DNA from: Candidatus Hydrogenedentota bacterium
Lineage (GTDB): Bacteria > Hydrogenedentota > Hydrogenedentia > Hydrogenedentales > JAEUWI01
Reading direction: 5' to 3'
Length of the DNA: 12,142 nt
Assembly (NCBI GenBank): GCA_030430835.1
Contig: JAUIKJ010000041.1
Span: forward strand, 1-12,142
Every line of letters begins with the position of its first letter. Within the stretch, counting starts at the first letter, position 1. Shown one piece after another: positions 6,836 to 12,142 of the stretch. The notes under the pieces were generated by a model. That model had not been told where the DNA came from, searched no databases, and was given only the letters and a program-made list of their open reading frames with translations. Position numbers and translations under genes: made by a program.

Positions 6836-6841
6836 AGTATA
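6836..6841 (-). promoter_or_regulatory. Probable -10 box for the esterase gene
   Basis: TATACT on the minus strand matches the sigma-70 -10 consensus at 5 of 6 positions, about 28 bases before the start codon. No good -35 hexamer lies at the right distance, so this is a candidate only. Confidence 0.35.
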
Positions 6842-6886
6842 GCGCCTGCGGCGAAAGAATGCTGCATGAGGTGTAGTGCGCGTCCC

Positions 6887-7074
6887 GGAGTGCATGAGCT
6901 TGCTCATGCCTCGCGACAGCGAGACGCGCCAGTAGGCCTCCGGTGCTACCCTGAAGCTCGGGCGCATCCTCATGTTTCAAGTCTTCGTCCGCACCTACGC
7001 GCTTCCACGGCCTGCACCGTAATGACGCGTCTCGCGGCGAAACGCCACGAGGCATGAGCAAGCTCATGCACTCC
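6887..7074. repeat. Paired inverted-repeat element 1 (REP-doublet or MITE-like)
   Basis: A perfect 27-bp inverted repeat bounds 188 bases: 6887-6913 and 7048-7074 are exact reverse complements. Each arm holds the dyad GCATGAGC-NN-GCTCATGC, so each can fold alone as well as with its partner. Inside the arms, GCGAGACGCG (6918-6927) recurs in reverse complement near 7024-7033, giving imperfect extension. The interior (about 134 bases) has no gene. The element fills most of the 302-base gap between dapB and the esterase, on the 3' side of dapB. Confidence 0.85.
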
Positions 7075-7110
7075 CCGGAGACAGACTGCGACGTCCTGCA
7101 CACCCCCGGG

Positions 7111-7911
7111 CTACTTGAGTCCCAGCACGTCCTGCATGTCGTAGAGGCCGGGCTTGGCCTTGACGGCGAAGCGGGCGGCGACGAGCGCGCCGCGTGCGAA
7201 ATTGTCGCGGTTGTGCGCCTTGTGCGTCAGCTCGATGCGCTCGCCCTGGCCGATGAAGGCGACGGTGTGCTCGCCCACGACATCGCCACCGCGCAGGGTG
7301 TGCATGCCGATCTCGGCGCGCGGGCGCTCGCCGACCATGCCTTCGCGGCCGTGCGCGACGTGCTCATGGTAATCGAGACCAAGACCTTCCGCCGCGCGTT
7401 CGGCGAGGCGCACTGCGGTGCCGCTCGGCGCGTCCTTCTTCAGGTTGTGGTGGATCTCGGTGATCTCGCAGTTGTAGTCGAGCCCGAGGATCTCCGACAC
7501 CTCGCGCGTGAGCTTGAAGAGCAGGTTCACGCCGACGCTCATGTTCGGTGCGAAGACGATGGCGATCTGCTTCGCGAGTTCCGCGAGTTCCGCCTTCTGC
7601 GCGTCGTCCAGCCCCGTGGTGCCGATGACGCAGGGCACGCCCTTCTCCACCGCAAGGCGCACCGTGGGCATGCAGACATTCGCCAGGGTGAAGTCGATGA
7701 TTGCGTCGCTCTTGCCGATCTCCGCGCCGGGGTCGTTGCCGACGACAAGCGTCTGCGGCTTGCCGCTTTCGCTGCCCACGGTGAACTCCATCCCCGCGTT
7801 CTGCGGCGCATCGATGATGCCGCCGATTTCGAGGTCCTCCGCCGCGGCGGTCAGTTCAAGGATGCGTCGTCCCATGCGCCCGAGGGCGCCGGCCATACCG
7901 ATTCGAATCAT
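7111..7911 (-). CDS. dapB: 4-hydroxy-tetrahydrodipicolinate reductase
   Basis: DapB reduces 4-hydroxy-tetrahydrodipicolinate with NAD(P)H in the diaminopimelate pathway, supplying lysine and, in most bacteria, the peptidoglycan cross-link residue. It is cytoplasmic and normally tetrameric. The Rossmann nucleotide-binding motif GMAGALGRMGRRI is at residues 5-17, with IIDFT (71-75) and GTTG (97-100). The family signature EIHHNLKKDAPSGTA spans 152-166: His154 and Lys158 match the catalytic His159 and Lys163 of E. coli DapB. Further matches are RGGDVVGEHTV (207-217) and GERIELTHKAHNRDNFARGAL (223-243). The 266-residue length is normal. ATG 7911 opens the Rossmann strand directly; its ribosome site (AGGA, eight bases upstream) is weak. 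No dapA or other lysine gene is adjacent, so it seems to stand alone. Confidence 0.97.
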   Translation of the reverse strand: MIRIGMAGALGRMGRRILELTAAAEDLEIGGIIDAPQNAGMEFTVGSESGKPQTLVVGNDPGAEIGKSDAIIDFTLANVCMPTVRLAVEKGVPCVIGTTGLDDAQKAELAELAKQIAIVFAPNMSVGVNLLFKLTREVSEILGLDYNCEITEIHHNLKKDAPSGTAVRLAERAAEGLGLDYHEHVAHGREGMVGERPRAEIGMHTLRGGDVVGEHTVAFIGQGERIELTHKAHNRDNFARGALVAARFAVKAKPGLYDMQDVLGLK

Positions 7912-8061
7912 GTTCTAGGTCCTGTAGTGTCGTATTTATTTCGTAGCGCTTACTACGTCCCAACATCCCCCGCCCTTCGGGCACCCCCTTCAAAGGGGGA
8001 CAAGGAGCGGTTGAATCAATTTTCAGCAATTACCTGAATTTTGACCGCATCACCTCGACGC
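7912..8061. other. dapB upstream region with stacked small hairpins
   Basis: This stretch holds a 5-base dyad (CGTAG at 7942-7946, CTACG at 7953-7957) that could be an operator or chance. It also holds two back-to-back small hairpins, GCCC-TTC-GGGC (7972-7982) and CCCCCTT-CA-AAGGGGG (7984-7999), followed by AT-rich DNA. The hairpin pair has the look of a dispersed repeat. No convincing promoter could be fixed: TTGGGA on the minus strand lacks a good -10 at proper spacing. Confidence 0.4.
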
Positions 8062-8233
8062 CGTCATTCCCGCGAAGGCGGGAATCCACCAACGTGCAGG
8101 AAGCCTCAAGTCATCGAGTTCGCGTCGTGCGCGACAACATTACCTCCGGGCGTTTGTCCCGCGCTCGACATCCTTCTCTTCGCCCCGCCGTCTTGCGCCG
8201 CGCTGGTGGATTCCCGCCTTCGCGGGAATGACG
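8062..8233. repeat. Paired inverted-repeat element 2 (CGTCATTCCCGC type)
   Basis: A perfect 29-bp inverted repeat (8062-8090 and 8205-8233) bounds 172 bases; allowing one mismatch, the arms reach 33 bases (8062-8094 and 8201-8233). Each arm contains ATTCCCGC-GAAG-GCGGGAAT, an 8-bp palindrome that folds alone. The same arm type recurs at 11677-11840 with a different interior. The interior (about 114 bases) shows no gene. It sits 71 bases after the heme protein stop and may serve as its transcript end, since no T-tract terminator is visible there. Confidence 0.88.
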
Positions 8234-8304
8234 CAACGCGGGGTGGTCGCGGGTGAGGCTGGATATTCTCGCTTATCTCTGTCGTGCGGCGCTACCCCTG
8301 TCGC

Positions 8305-11301
8305 CTACTTCAAGGTCTCCAGATACGCCACCAGGTCGCTCAGGTCCTGCGCGGTCATGGCGGCGGCGAGGCCGGTGGGCATGAGCGACACGGCACTCTC
8401 GACCTTCTGTTTCACGTCGTCGTTCTCGATGCGGAGCACCTGCCCCGCGGAATCCATCAGTTCGAAGCCGTCCTTGTCTTCGCTGCGGATGAAGCCGCTG
8501 AGGAAGCCTTCTTTCGCGCTGTTCACGATGTAGACCTTGTACTCGTGCGAGATGGCGGCGCTCGGGTTCAGGATGGATTCGAGCAGGGCCTCGCGGCCGT
8601 ATTTCTCGCCGATCTTCGAGAGGTCCGGGCCGACTTCCTTGCCTTCGCCATTCACCTGGTGACAGCGGCTGCACTCGGCCTTTTCCGGGCTGAAGAAGAT
8701 CGTGCGGCCCGCTTCCGCATCGCCGCTCATCGCGACGAGATCCGCCATCGGCGGCAGCGCGTTGCCCTCGCTGGTCACTTCGCGCGGCAGCAACTGTTCC
8801 GCCATCATGCGCACATCGTCGAAGGCGCTGGCGTGGGCGAGTTCCTGCACCTCGATGCGCAGGTCCGCCGGGAGCTCGTCCTGTTCGACCAGATTCATCA
8901 GCAACACCGCGCCGGACTTGTTCCCGCCGAGCTGTTGCACGGCGTCGATGCGAACGAGCTTGGAGTAGTCCGCGTTGGTGACGATCTCCTGCAGCACGGG
9001 CGTCGTGTCCATGTGCTGGAAGGCGCTGATGGCGTTCAGGGCGTGCGTGCCAATGAGCGCGTTCTCGTTTGCGAGCAGGGGCTTCAGTGCCGCGACGGAT
9101 TCCTCGGCCTTGCTCTTCATGGCGTTCGGTGCGAGGCGCGCGATGGCGTTGAGCGCGTCGCGCCGCGGGGGGAGTTCGGCGCTCTCGTCAAGCGCCGCCG
9201 TCAGCAGCCGCGGCAGCAGGATGACCTGCCGCGTCTCGGCGGCGAAGCTGGAGGCGGCGGGCTGCAGGGCGGCGTCATCCAGTGCAGCGTCGAGCCAGGC
9301 CTGGAAGGCGTCGTCCTGGATGGTCTTGCGCCAGGCGTCGCCCTCGTCCCGCGCGAGCAGATGCAGGGTGTATTCCGTCACCTCGGCGGGCAGGCCAGTG
9401 TCGAGGAGGGCAACCAGCAGCGCACCGGCCGCTTCCGTACCCTGCACTTCGATTGCCTTGATCGCCTGCTGGCGCAGATCGGCGCTGAGCGCGTTGTTCC
9501 GCGCCGCGGCCTCTGCCACGGGGAAAGCCTCCGCCGGATGCCACTGGATCGCCAGCCCGGCGAGCCGCGCGTCCCAGGTATCGCCCGCTTCGCGCAGGAC
9601 CTGCGTGAAGCAATAGGACTCGATCCCGCGCGCGCCAATGCCGAGGGCTTCGCGGTAGAAGCGGTCTTCGCCGTCGTACTGCAGCGCGAGTTGCGGCACG
9701 ACCTTCGTGCGCAGGCCATTCGCCTCGGGACGGCGCGTCAGTTCGAGGAGGAGTTGGCGGCGCACCTGCGGGTCGGAGTCGTCCTGAAATTCGTAGTCGA
9801 GAAGTTTCGTGGGTTCGTATTCCGCGACAATGCGCATCGCCAGGATACGATCCGAGACTGCATTGCGGTCGGTAAGCGCCTTCAGTACCTCGGCGCGCAT
9901 CGCTGGATCCGTGGCCAGAATCCAGGCACCGCGTGCGCGTGCGGTTGCATTGTCATTGGCGAAGAGCGATTTGATCGTTTTCTCTTGACCGTTTTCGATC
10001 ATCGAACGTGCGATGAGATCGCCGGTGTAGCGCAGGGCATGGTTTGCGGATTGCAGCGCCGCTGCGACATGGCTGTCCTCCGCGCCCATGTGTAGCCTAG
10101 GCACATCGTAGGCCGTTCCCACCGGCGCAAGCCGGTAGATCCGCCCGCGCAGCACATCGCCCATCCGGTGTCCGCCCACGCCTGGGTCATACCAGTCCGA
10201 AATGAACACCGATCCATCCGGCGCGGTACACACGTCGCTCGGTCGGAACCAGGTGTCGTCTTTGCCCTCGACGAGGATCTTCATCTCCGCGCTGAAGCCC
10301 GCGCCGTCGGGGATGGGACGATAGGAGCGGATCACGCGTGGACCGGCATCCGCGTGGATCAGCGTGTTCCGGTAGGCCTCGGGCAACAAGTCGCCCTCGT
10401 AGAAGAGCATGCCCGTCGGTGATCCGAAGCCGGTCTTGAGCATGGTGGGCACGGTGCCGGGGCGGTCGGTGTTCCAGTGGACTTCGTCGAGCTTGCGGTC
10501 GCCCTTGCGGCGTGGCCAGTAGCCGTAGCTGCCGCCTTCCATCACGTAGTTGATCCGCGTCTGCTCGTTGCCGTCGTCGTCGTTGTCGGAGATGAAGATA
10601 TTGCCGAAGGAATCGAGCGCGGGTTCGTAGTTGTTGCGCATGTTCTCGGCGAGCAGCTCGAGGTGTTTGCCCTCGAGGTCCGTGCGCAGCACGGTCGCCG
10701 CGCGGTAGGGCGCGTCCTTCCCCGCGAAGACGCGGTGGCCGGACTTGTCGGTCACGTCGAGACCGCGATCGCCCACGCTGAAATAAAGCCAACCGTCGGG
10801 ACCATAGACCAGCCCGTGGATCGCGTGGTCGTGGTCCACCCCGCCGAAGCCGGTGAGGATGACCTTCTTCTCGTCGGCCACGCCATCGCCATCGGTATCG
10901 CGCAGATAGAAAAGATCCGGCGACTGCGCGACGTAGACGCGATCCCCCAGCACCGCGATACCCAGCGGCGCCTGCAGGCTGGGATCCTGATAGAAGGTCC
11001 GGGCGTCATCCGCCTTGCCGTCGCCGTCTGTGTCTTCCAGCACGACGATGCGGTCGCCCTCGGGGCGGGCCATGTCCTGATTGAAGAGCCGGTAGTTCGC
11101 CGCTTCCGCCACCCAGACCCGGCCCTCGGCGTCCACGTCGATACAGGTGGGGTTCACCAGCATCGGCTCCGCGGCGAAGAGCGTCAGCTCGAGGCCCTCG
11201 GCCACGCTGAGCGACGCGAGGGATTCCTCGGCGGATTGCTGCGCGGCAGCGGGCAGCGCAAGCAGCAGCAGTGCAAGACAGGCGAGACGGTTCCTGGACA
11301 T
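8305..11301 (-). CDS. PVC-type secreted heme-binding protein: propeller, HEAT-like region, cytochrome c CxxCH domain
   Basis: A 998-residue exported protein of the large 'membrane-bound dehydrogenase' type abundant in Planctomycetes, Verrucomicrobia and relatives. A signal peptide (MSRNRLACLALLLLALPAAA, cleavage near residue 20) leads to a six-bladed-propeller-like domain (about 30-393) resembling sorbosone/PQQ-type dehydrogenases, with Asp-rich loops DTDGDGKADD (90-99) and DTDGDGVADE (135-144) that probably bind calcium. Residues about 400-830 are helical and HEAT-like. The C-terminal domain has CSRCH (Cys877, Cys880, His881), which attaches heme c, and a possible axial Met974 (SLMPTGL). A periplasmic oxidation of sugars or related compounds is plausible; no substrate can be assigned. 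Start ATG 11301 has GGGGAG seven bases upstream and a good promoter. A single gene with no partner electron-transfer gene beside it. Confidence 0.93.
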   Translation of the reverse strand: MSRNRLACLALLLLALPAAAQQSAEESLASLSVAEGLELTLFAAEPMLVNPTCIDVDAEGRVWVAEAANYRLFNQDMARPEGDRIVVLEDTDGDGKADDARTFYQDPSLQAPLGIAVLGDRVYVAQSPDLFYLRDTDGDGVADEKKVILTGFGGVDHDHAIHGLVYGPDGWLYFSVGDRGLDVTDKSGHRVFAGKDAPYRAATVLRTDLEGKHLELLAENMRNNYEPALDSFGNIFISDNDDDGNEQTRINYVMEGGSYGYWPRRKGDRKLDEVHWNTDRPGTVPTMLKTGFGSPTGMLFYEGDLLPEAYRNTLIHADAGPRVIRSYRPIPDGAGFSAEMKILVEGKDDTWFRPSDVCTAPDGSVFISDWYDPGVGGHRMGDVLRGRIYRLAPVGTAYDVPRLHMGAEDSHVAAALQSANHALRYTGDLIARSMIENGQEKTIKSLFANDNATARARGAWILATDPAMRAEVLKALTDRNAVSDRILAMRIVAEYEPTKLLDYEFQDDSDPQVRRQLLLELTRRPEANGLRTKVVPQLALQYDGEDRFYREALGIGARGIESYCFTQVLREAGDTWDARLAGLAIQWHPAEAFPVAEAAARNNALSADLRQQAIKAIEVQGTEAAGALLVALLDTGLPAEVTEYTLHLLARDEGDAWRKTIQDDAFQAWLDAALDDAALQPAASSFAAETRQVILLPRLLTAALDESAELPPRRDALNAIARLAPNAMKSKAEESVAALKPLLANENALIGTHALNAISAFQHMDTTPVLQEIVTNADYSKLVRIDAVQQLGGNKSGAVLLMNLVEQDELPADLRIEVQELAHASAFDDVRMMAEQLLPREVTSEGNALPPMADLVAMSGDAEAGRTIFFSPEKAECSRCHQVNGEGKEVGPDLSKIGEKYGREALLESILNPSAAISHEYKVYIVNSAKEGFLSGFIRSEDKDGFELMDSAGQVLRIENDDVKQKVESAVSLMPTGLAAAMTAQDLSDLVAYLETLK

Positions 11302-11334
11302 GGGCTTCTCCCCGGGATCGGCAATGAAAGCGGC

Positions 11335-11363
11335 ATTCTAGCCCCGCAGAGAAGATTCGGCAA
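11335..11363 (-). promoter_or_regulatory. Sigma-70-type promoter for the heme protein gene
   Basis: On the minus strand TTGCCG (11363-11358) is followed by a 17-base spacer and TAGAAT (11340-11335), matching 4 of 6 and 5 of 6 consensus positions. Transcription would begin near 11328, about 27 bases before the ATG, with the GGGGAG ribosome site between. Confidence 0.6.
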
Positions 11364-11423
11364 ACCGCCCGCGCGGGCCCGTGCGGTGAAGGGCAGGTGC
11401 CGCGAGGCTGGGTGATCTCCCCT

Positions 11424-11480
11424 GTGTCACCTCGACCGAAGGGAGAGGTCTTAGATTTCTCCCTTCGGTCGAAATGACAC
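11424..11480. repeat. GTGTCACC-type hairpin, copy A
   Basis: Arms 11424-11446 and 11458-11480 are 23 bases each and complementary except at two adjacent positions; the loop is 11 bases. On the minus-strand RNA those two positions become G-U pairs, so the helix is continuous there. Confidence 0.85.
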
Positions 11481-11495
11481 GGAACACCCCTGCAC

Positions 11496-11529
11496 CCTCG
11501 TCATTCCCACCTGCGCGGGAATGACGAGG
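11496..11529. repeat. Short CGTCATTCCC palindrome
   Basis: CCTCGTCATTCCC (11496-11508) and GGGAATGACGAGG (11517-11529) form a perfect 13-bp stem with an 8-base loop. It looks like a collapsed form of the paired element seen at 8062-8233 and 11677-11840, keeping only the outer parts of the two arms. Confidence 0.75.
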
Positions 11530-11545
11530 CTGAGTAATCGCTCCT

Positions 11546-11639
11546 GTGTCACCTCGACCGTAGGGAGAGGTCTTGTGTTCCCATGTCACCGCGTCTTTAG
11601 CGAGAGGTCTTGGATTTCTCCCTACGGTCGAAATGACAC
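11546..11639. repeat. GTGTCACC-type hairpin, copy B, with internal duplication
   Basis: Arms 11546-11568 and 11617-11639 repeat copy A, but the loop is longer because a degenerate second left arm (ATGTCACC to GAGAGGTCTTG, 11583-11612) is inserted. Relative to copy A, one base differs in each arm (A11439 to T11561, T11465 to A11624) and pairing is kept. Confidence 0.8.
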
Positions 11640-11676
11640 GGAACGGCGGAAACGACATGGTACGCCCTCGCACCCC

Positions 11677-11840
11677 CGTCATTCCCGCGGAGGCGGGAAT
11701 CCAGCGATCGTGGAGTACACGCGTATGCATGCGATGCGCGCCTTGGTGCGGTGATACGCGGTGACGTTGGTTGCGCCGGATGGCGCAGCGTGGTTGTTTG
11801 GCGCTTCGCGCACTGGATTCCCGCCTCCGCGGGAATGACG
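11677..11840. repeat. Paired inverted-repeat element 3 (CGTCATTCCCGC type)
   Basis: A perfect 28-bp inverted repeat (11677-11704 and 11813-11840) bounds 164 bases. Arms match element 2 except for one base (GAAG becomes GGAG) that is changed in both arms. The interior of 108 bases shows no similarity by eye to that of element 2 and contains its own hairpin TGCGCC-GGAT-GGCGCA (11772-11787). Confidence 0.86.
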
Positions 11841-11869
11841 AGGCTGCGCTCCGTGCCGCATTGATCAAG

Positions 11870-11902
11870 AAAAAGGCGGCTACGGCATTTGCCGCAGCCG
11901 CC
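11870..11902 (-). terminator. Intrinsic terminator of the truncated minus-strand gene
   Basis: On the minus strand, GGCGGCTGCGGCA (11902-11890) pairs with TGCCGTAGCCGCC (11887-11875), with one G-U pair in the RNA and a tight loop, followed by five U residues (11874-11870). It begins 20 bases after the stop codon at 11923 and is a textbook Rho-independent terminator. Confidence 0.9.
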
Positions 11903-11922
11903 TATGCGCTCTTACGTCTTCG

Positions 11923-12142
11923 CTACTGCAGGCCGGGACAGTAACCATCCTCGGTGGCATCCAGCGGGCAGTAGTAGTAGCCGCCGCTGTTGAAGAACTG
12001 GATGAGGCGGAGCAGTTCGCTCAGGCTGATTTCCCAGTCCTGCGGGTTGTAGTCGCTGGTGTGGGGTGTGCAGCCGGTGTCGGGGTCGTTCGGGTTGTAG
12101 CCGTCCTCGGTGCCGAACTCGCAGCCGAAGCCATCCGAGTTG
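11923..12142 (-). CDS. C-terminal end of a secreted-type protein with tandem ISLSELLRLIQFF/EDGYxPG repeats (partial)
   Basis: Only the last 72 residues are in the window; the gene continues beyond 12142. The frame ends at TAG 11923-11925. The visible tail holds one full repeat of about 50 residues and the end of a previous one: NSDGFGC...TEDGYNP (1-17) matches NSGGYYYC...TEDGYCP (51-69). Between them lies DYNPQDWEISLSELLRLIQFFN (30-51), an EF-hand/dockerin-like acidic loop with a following amphipathic helix. Four cysteines (7, 24, 58, 68) suggest disulfides and export. I recall similar tails on secreted proteins of Hydrogenedentes and related groups, but cannot confirm it here. The function of the whole protein is unknown. 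A strong terminator follows. Confidence 0.8.
   Translation of the reverse strand, partial: NSDGFGCEFGTEDGYNPNDPDTGCTPHTSDYNPQDWEISLSELLRLIQFFNSGGYYYCPLDATEDGYCPGLQ

Larger units (their letters stand above)
11403..11846. repeat. Composite tandem repeat block
   Basis: The block is built from units that begin CGAGGCTG (11403, 11525 and a remnant at 11839). Units one and two run: CGAGGCTG, a GTGTCACC-type hairpin, a GGAAC linker, then a CGTCATTCCC-type palindrome. Unit one is 122 bases. Unit two is longer because it carries an internal duplication in its first hairpin and a full paired element (11677-11840) in place of the short palindrome. No protein-like frame exists; the open frames across it come from the repeats. 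It fills the gap between the heme protein promoter and the next gene's terminator. Confidence 0.75.

Noticed and set aside
6035..7057. A 340-codon plus-strand open frame opposite the esterase
   Set aside because: Antisense shadow: the minus strand encodes a complete catalytic triad and signal peptide, and this frame runs on through the inverted-repeat element.
8041..8256. A 71-codon open frame on the plus strand over element 2
   Set aside because: It consists of the repeat arms and interior only; peptides such as SREGGNP are the usual artefact of this repeat type.
8284..10095. A 603-codon plus-strand open frame opposite the heme protein gene
   Set aside because: It is the antisense frame of a GC-rich gene; it is rich in Arg, His and Gly, lacks domain motifs, and the minus-strand protein has a signal peptide and CxxCH motif.
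11403..11846. A CRISPR array
   Set aside because: Repeat copies are few, differ in length, and are self-complementary hairpins without uniform spacers; no cas gene is near.
11338..11868. A 176-codon open frame on the minus strand across the repeat block
   Set aside because: Its composition follows the inverted repeats, it has no ribosome site, and the same peptide phrases recur because the DNA repeats recur.

Overview
The window is GC-rich bacterial chromosome carrying eight genes, one of them cut by the window end. Two gene types point to a PVC-superphylum or neighbouring lineage. One is a 998-residue secreted protein built as beta-propeller, HEAT-like region and CxxCH heme domain, an architecture typical of Planctomycetes, Verrucomicrobia and relatives. 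The other is a secreted-type protein tail with a repeated ISLSELLRLIQFFN/EDGYxPG unit. From memory of such tails I would guess Candidatus Hydrogenedentes or a near relative. This is an inference; no rRNA or marker gene here settles it.

Layout: a DUF2254 membrane protein (281-1609, +) is followed by a terminator-like hairpin and a two-gene encapsulin operon (1894-3050, +): an encapsulated ferritin (EncFtn) overlapping the shell protein by ATGA, closed by a clear intrinsic terminator. Next is a small lipoprotein gene (3272-3727, +) with a near-consensus sigma-54 promoter. An alpha/beta hydrolase (3863-4807, -) and an EamA/DMT transporter (4994-5914, +) diverge from an AT-rich promoter region with a GACC-N4-GGTC dyad. 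A secreted esterase (5945-6808, -), dapB (7111-7911, -) and the large heme protein (8305-11301, -) follow on the minus strand. The window ends inside another minus-strand gene (11923-12142), of which only the repeat-bearing C-terminus is visible.

The encapsulin pair is the one recognisable molecular machine. EncFtn should oxidise iron and be packaged through its C-terminal tail into the shell, giving an iron-storage nanocompartment. The other genes look like independent transcription units: lysine/peptidoglycan precursor synthesis (dapB), carbohydrate-ester hydrolysis (esterase), periplasmic redox (heme protein) and export (DMT).

The noncoding DNA is unusually structured. Three paired inverted-repeat elements (6887-7074, 8062-8233, 11677-11840) share one architecture: two matching arms, each itself a small palindrome, around 108-134 bases of unrelated interior, like REP doublets (REPINs). 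A composite repeat block (11403-11846) adds GTGTCACC-type hairpins whose arms show a compensatory base change. I saw no tRNA, rRNA, CRISPR array, transposase or phage gene.
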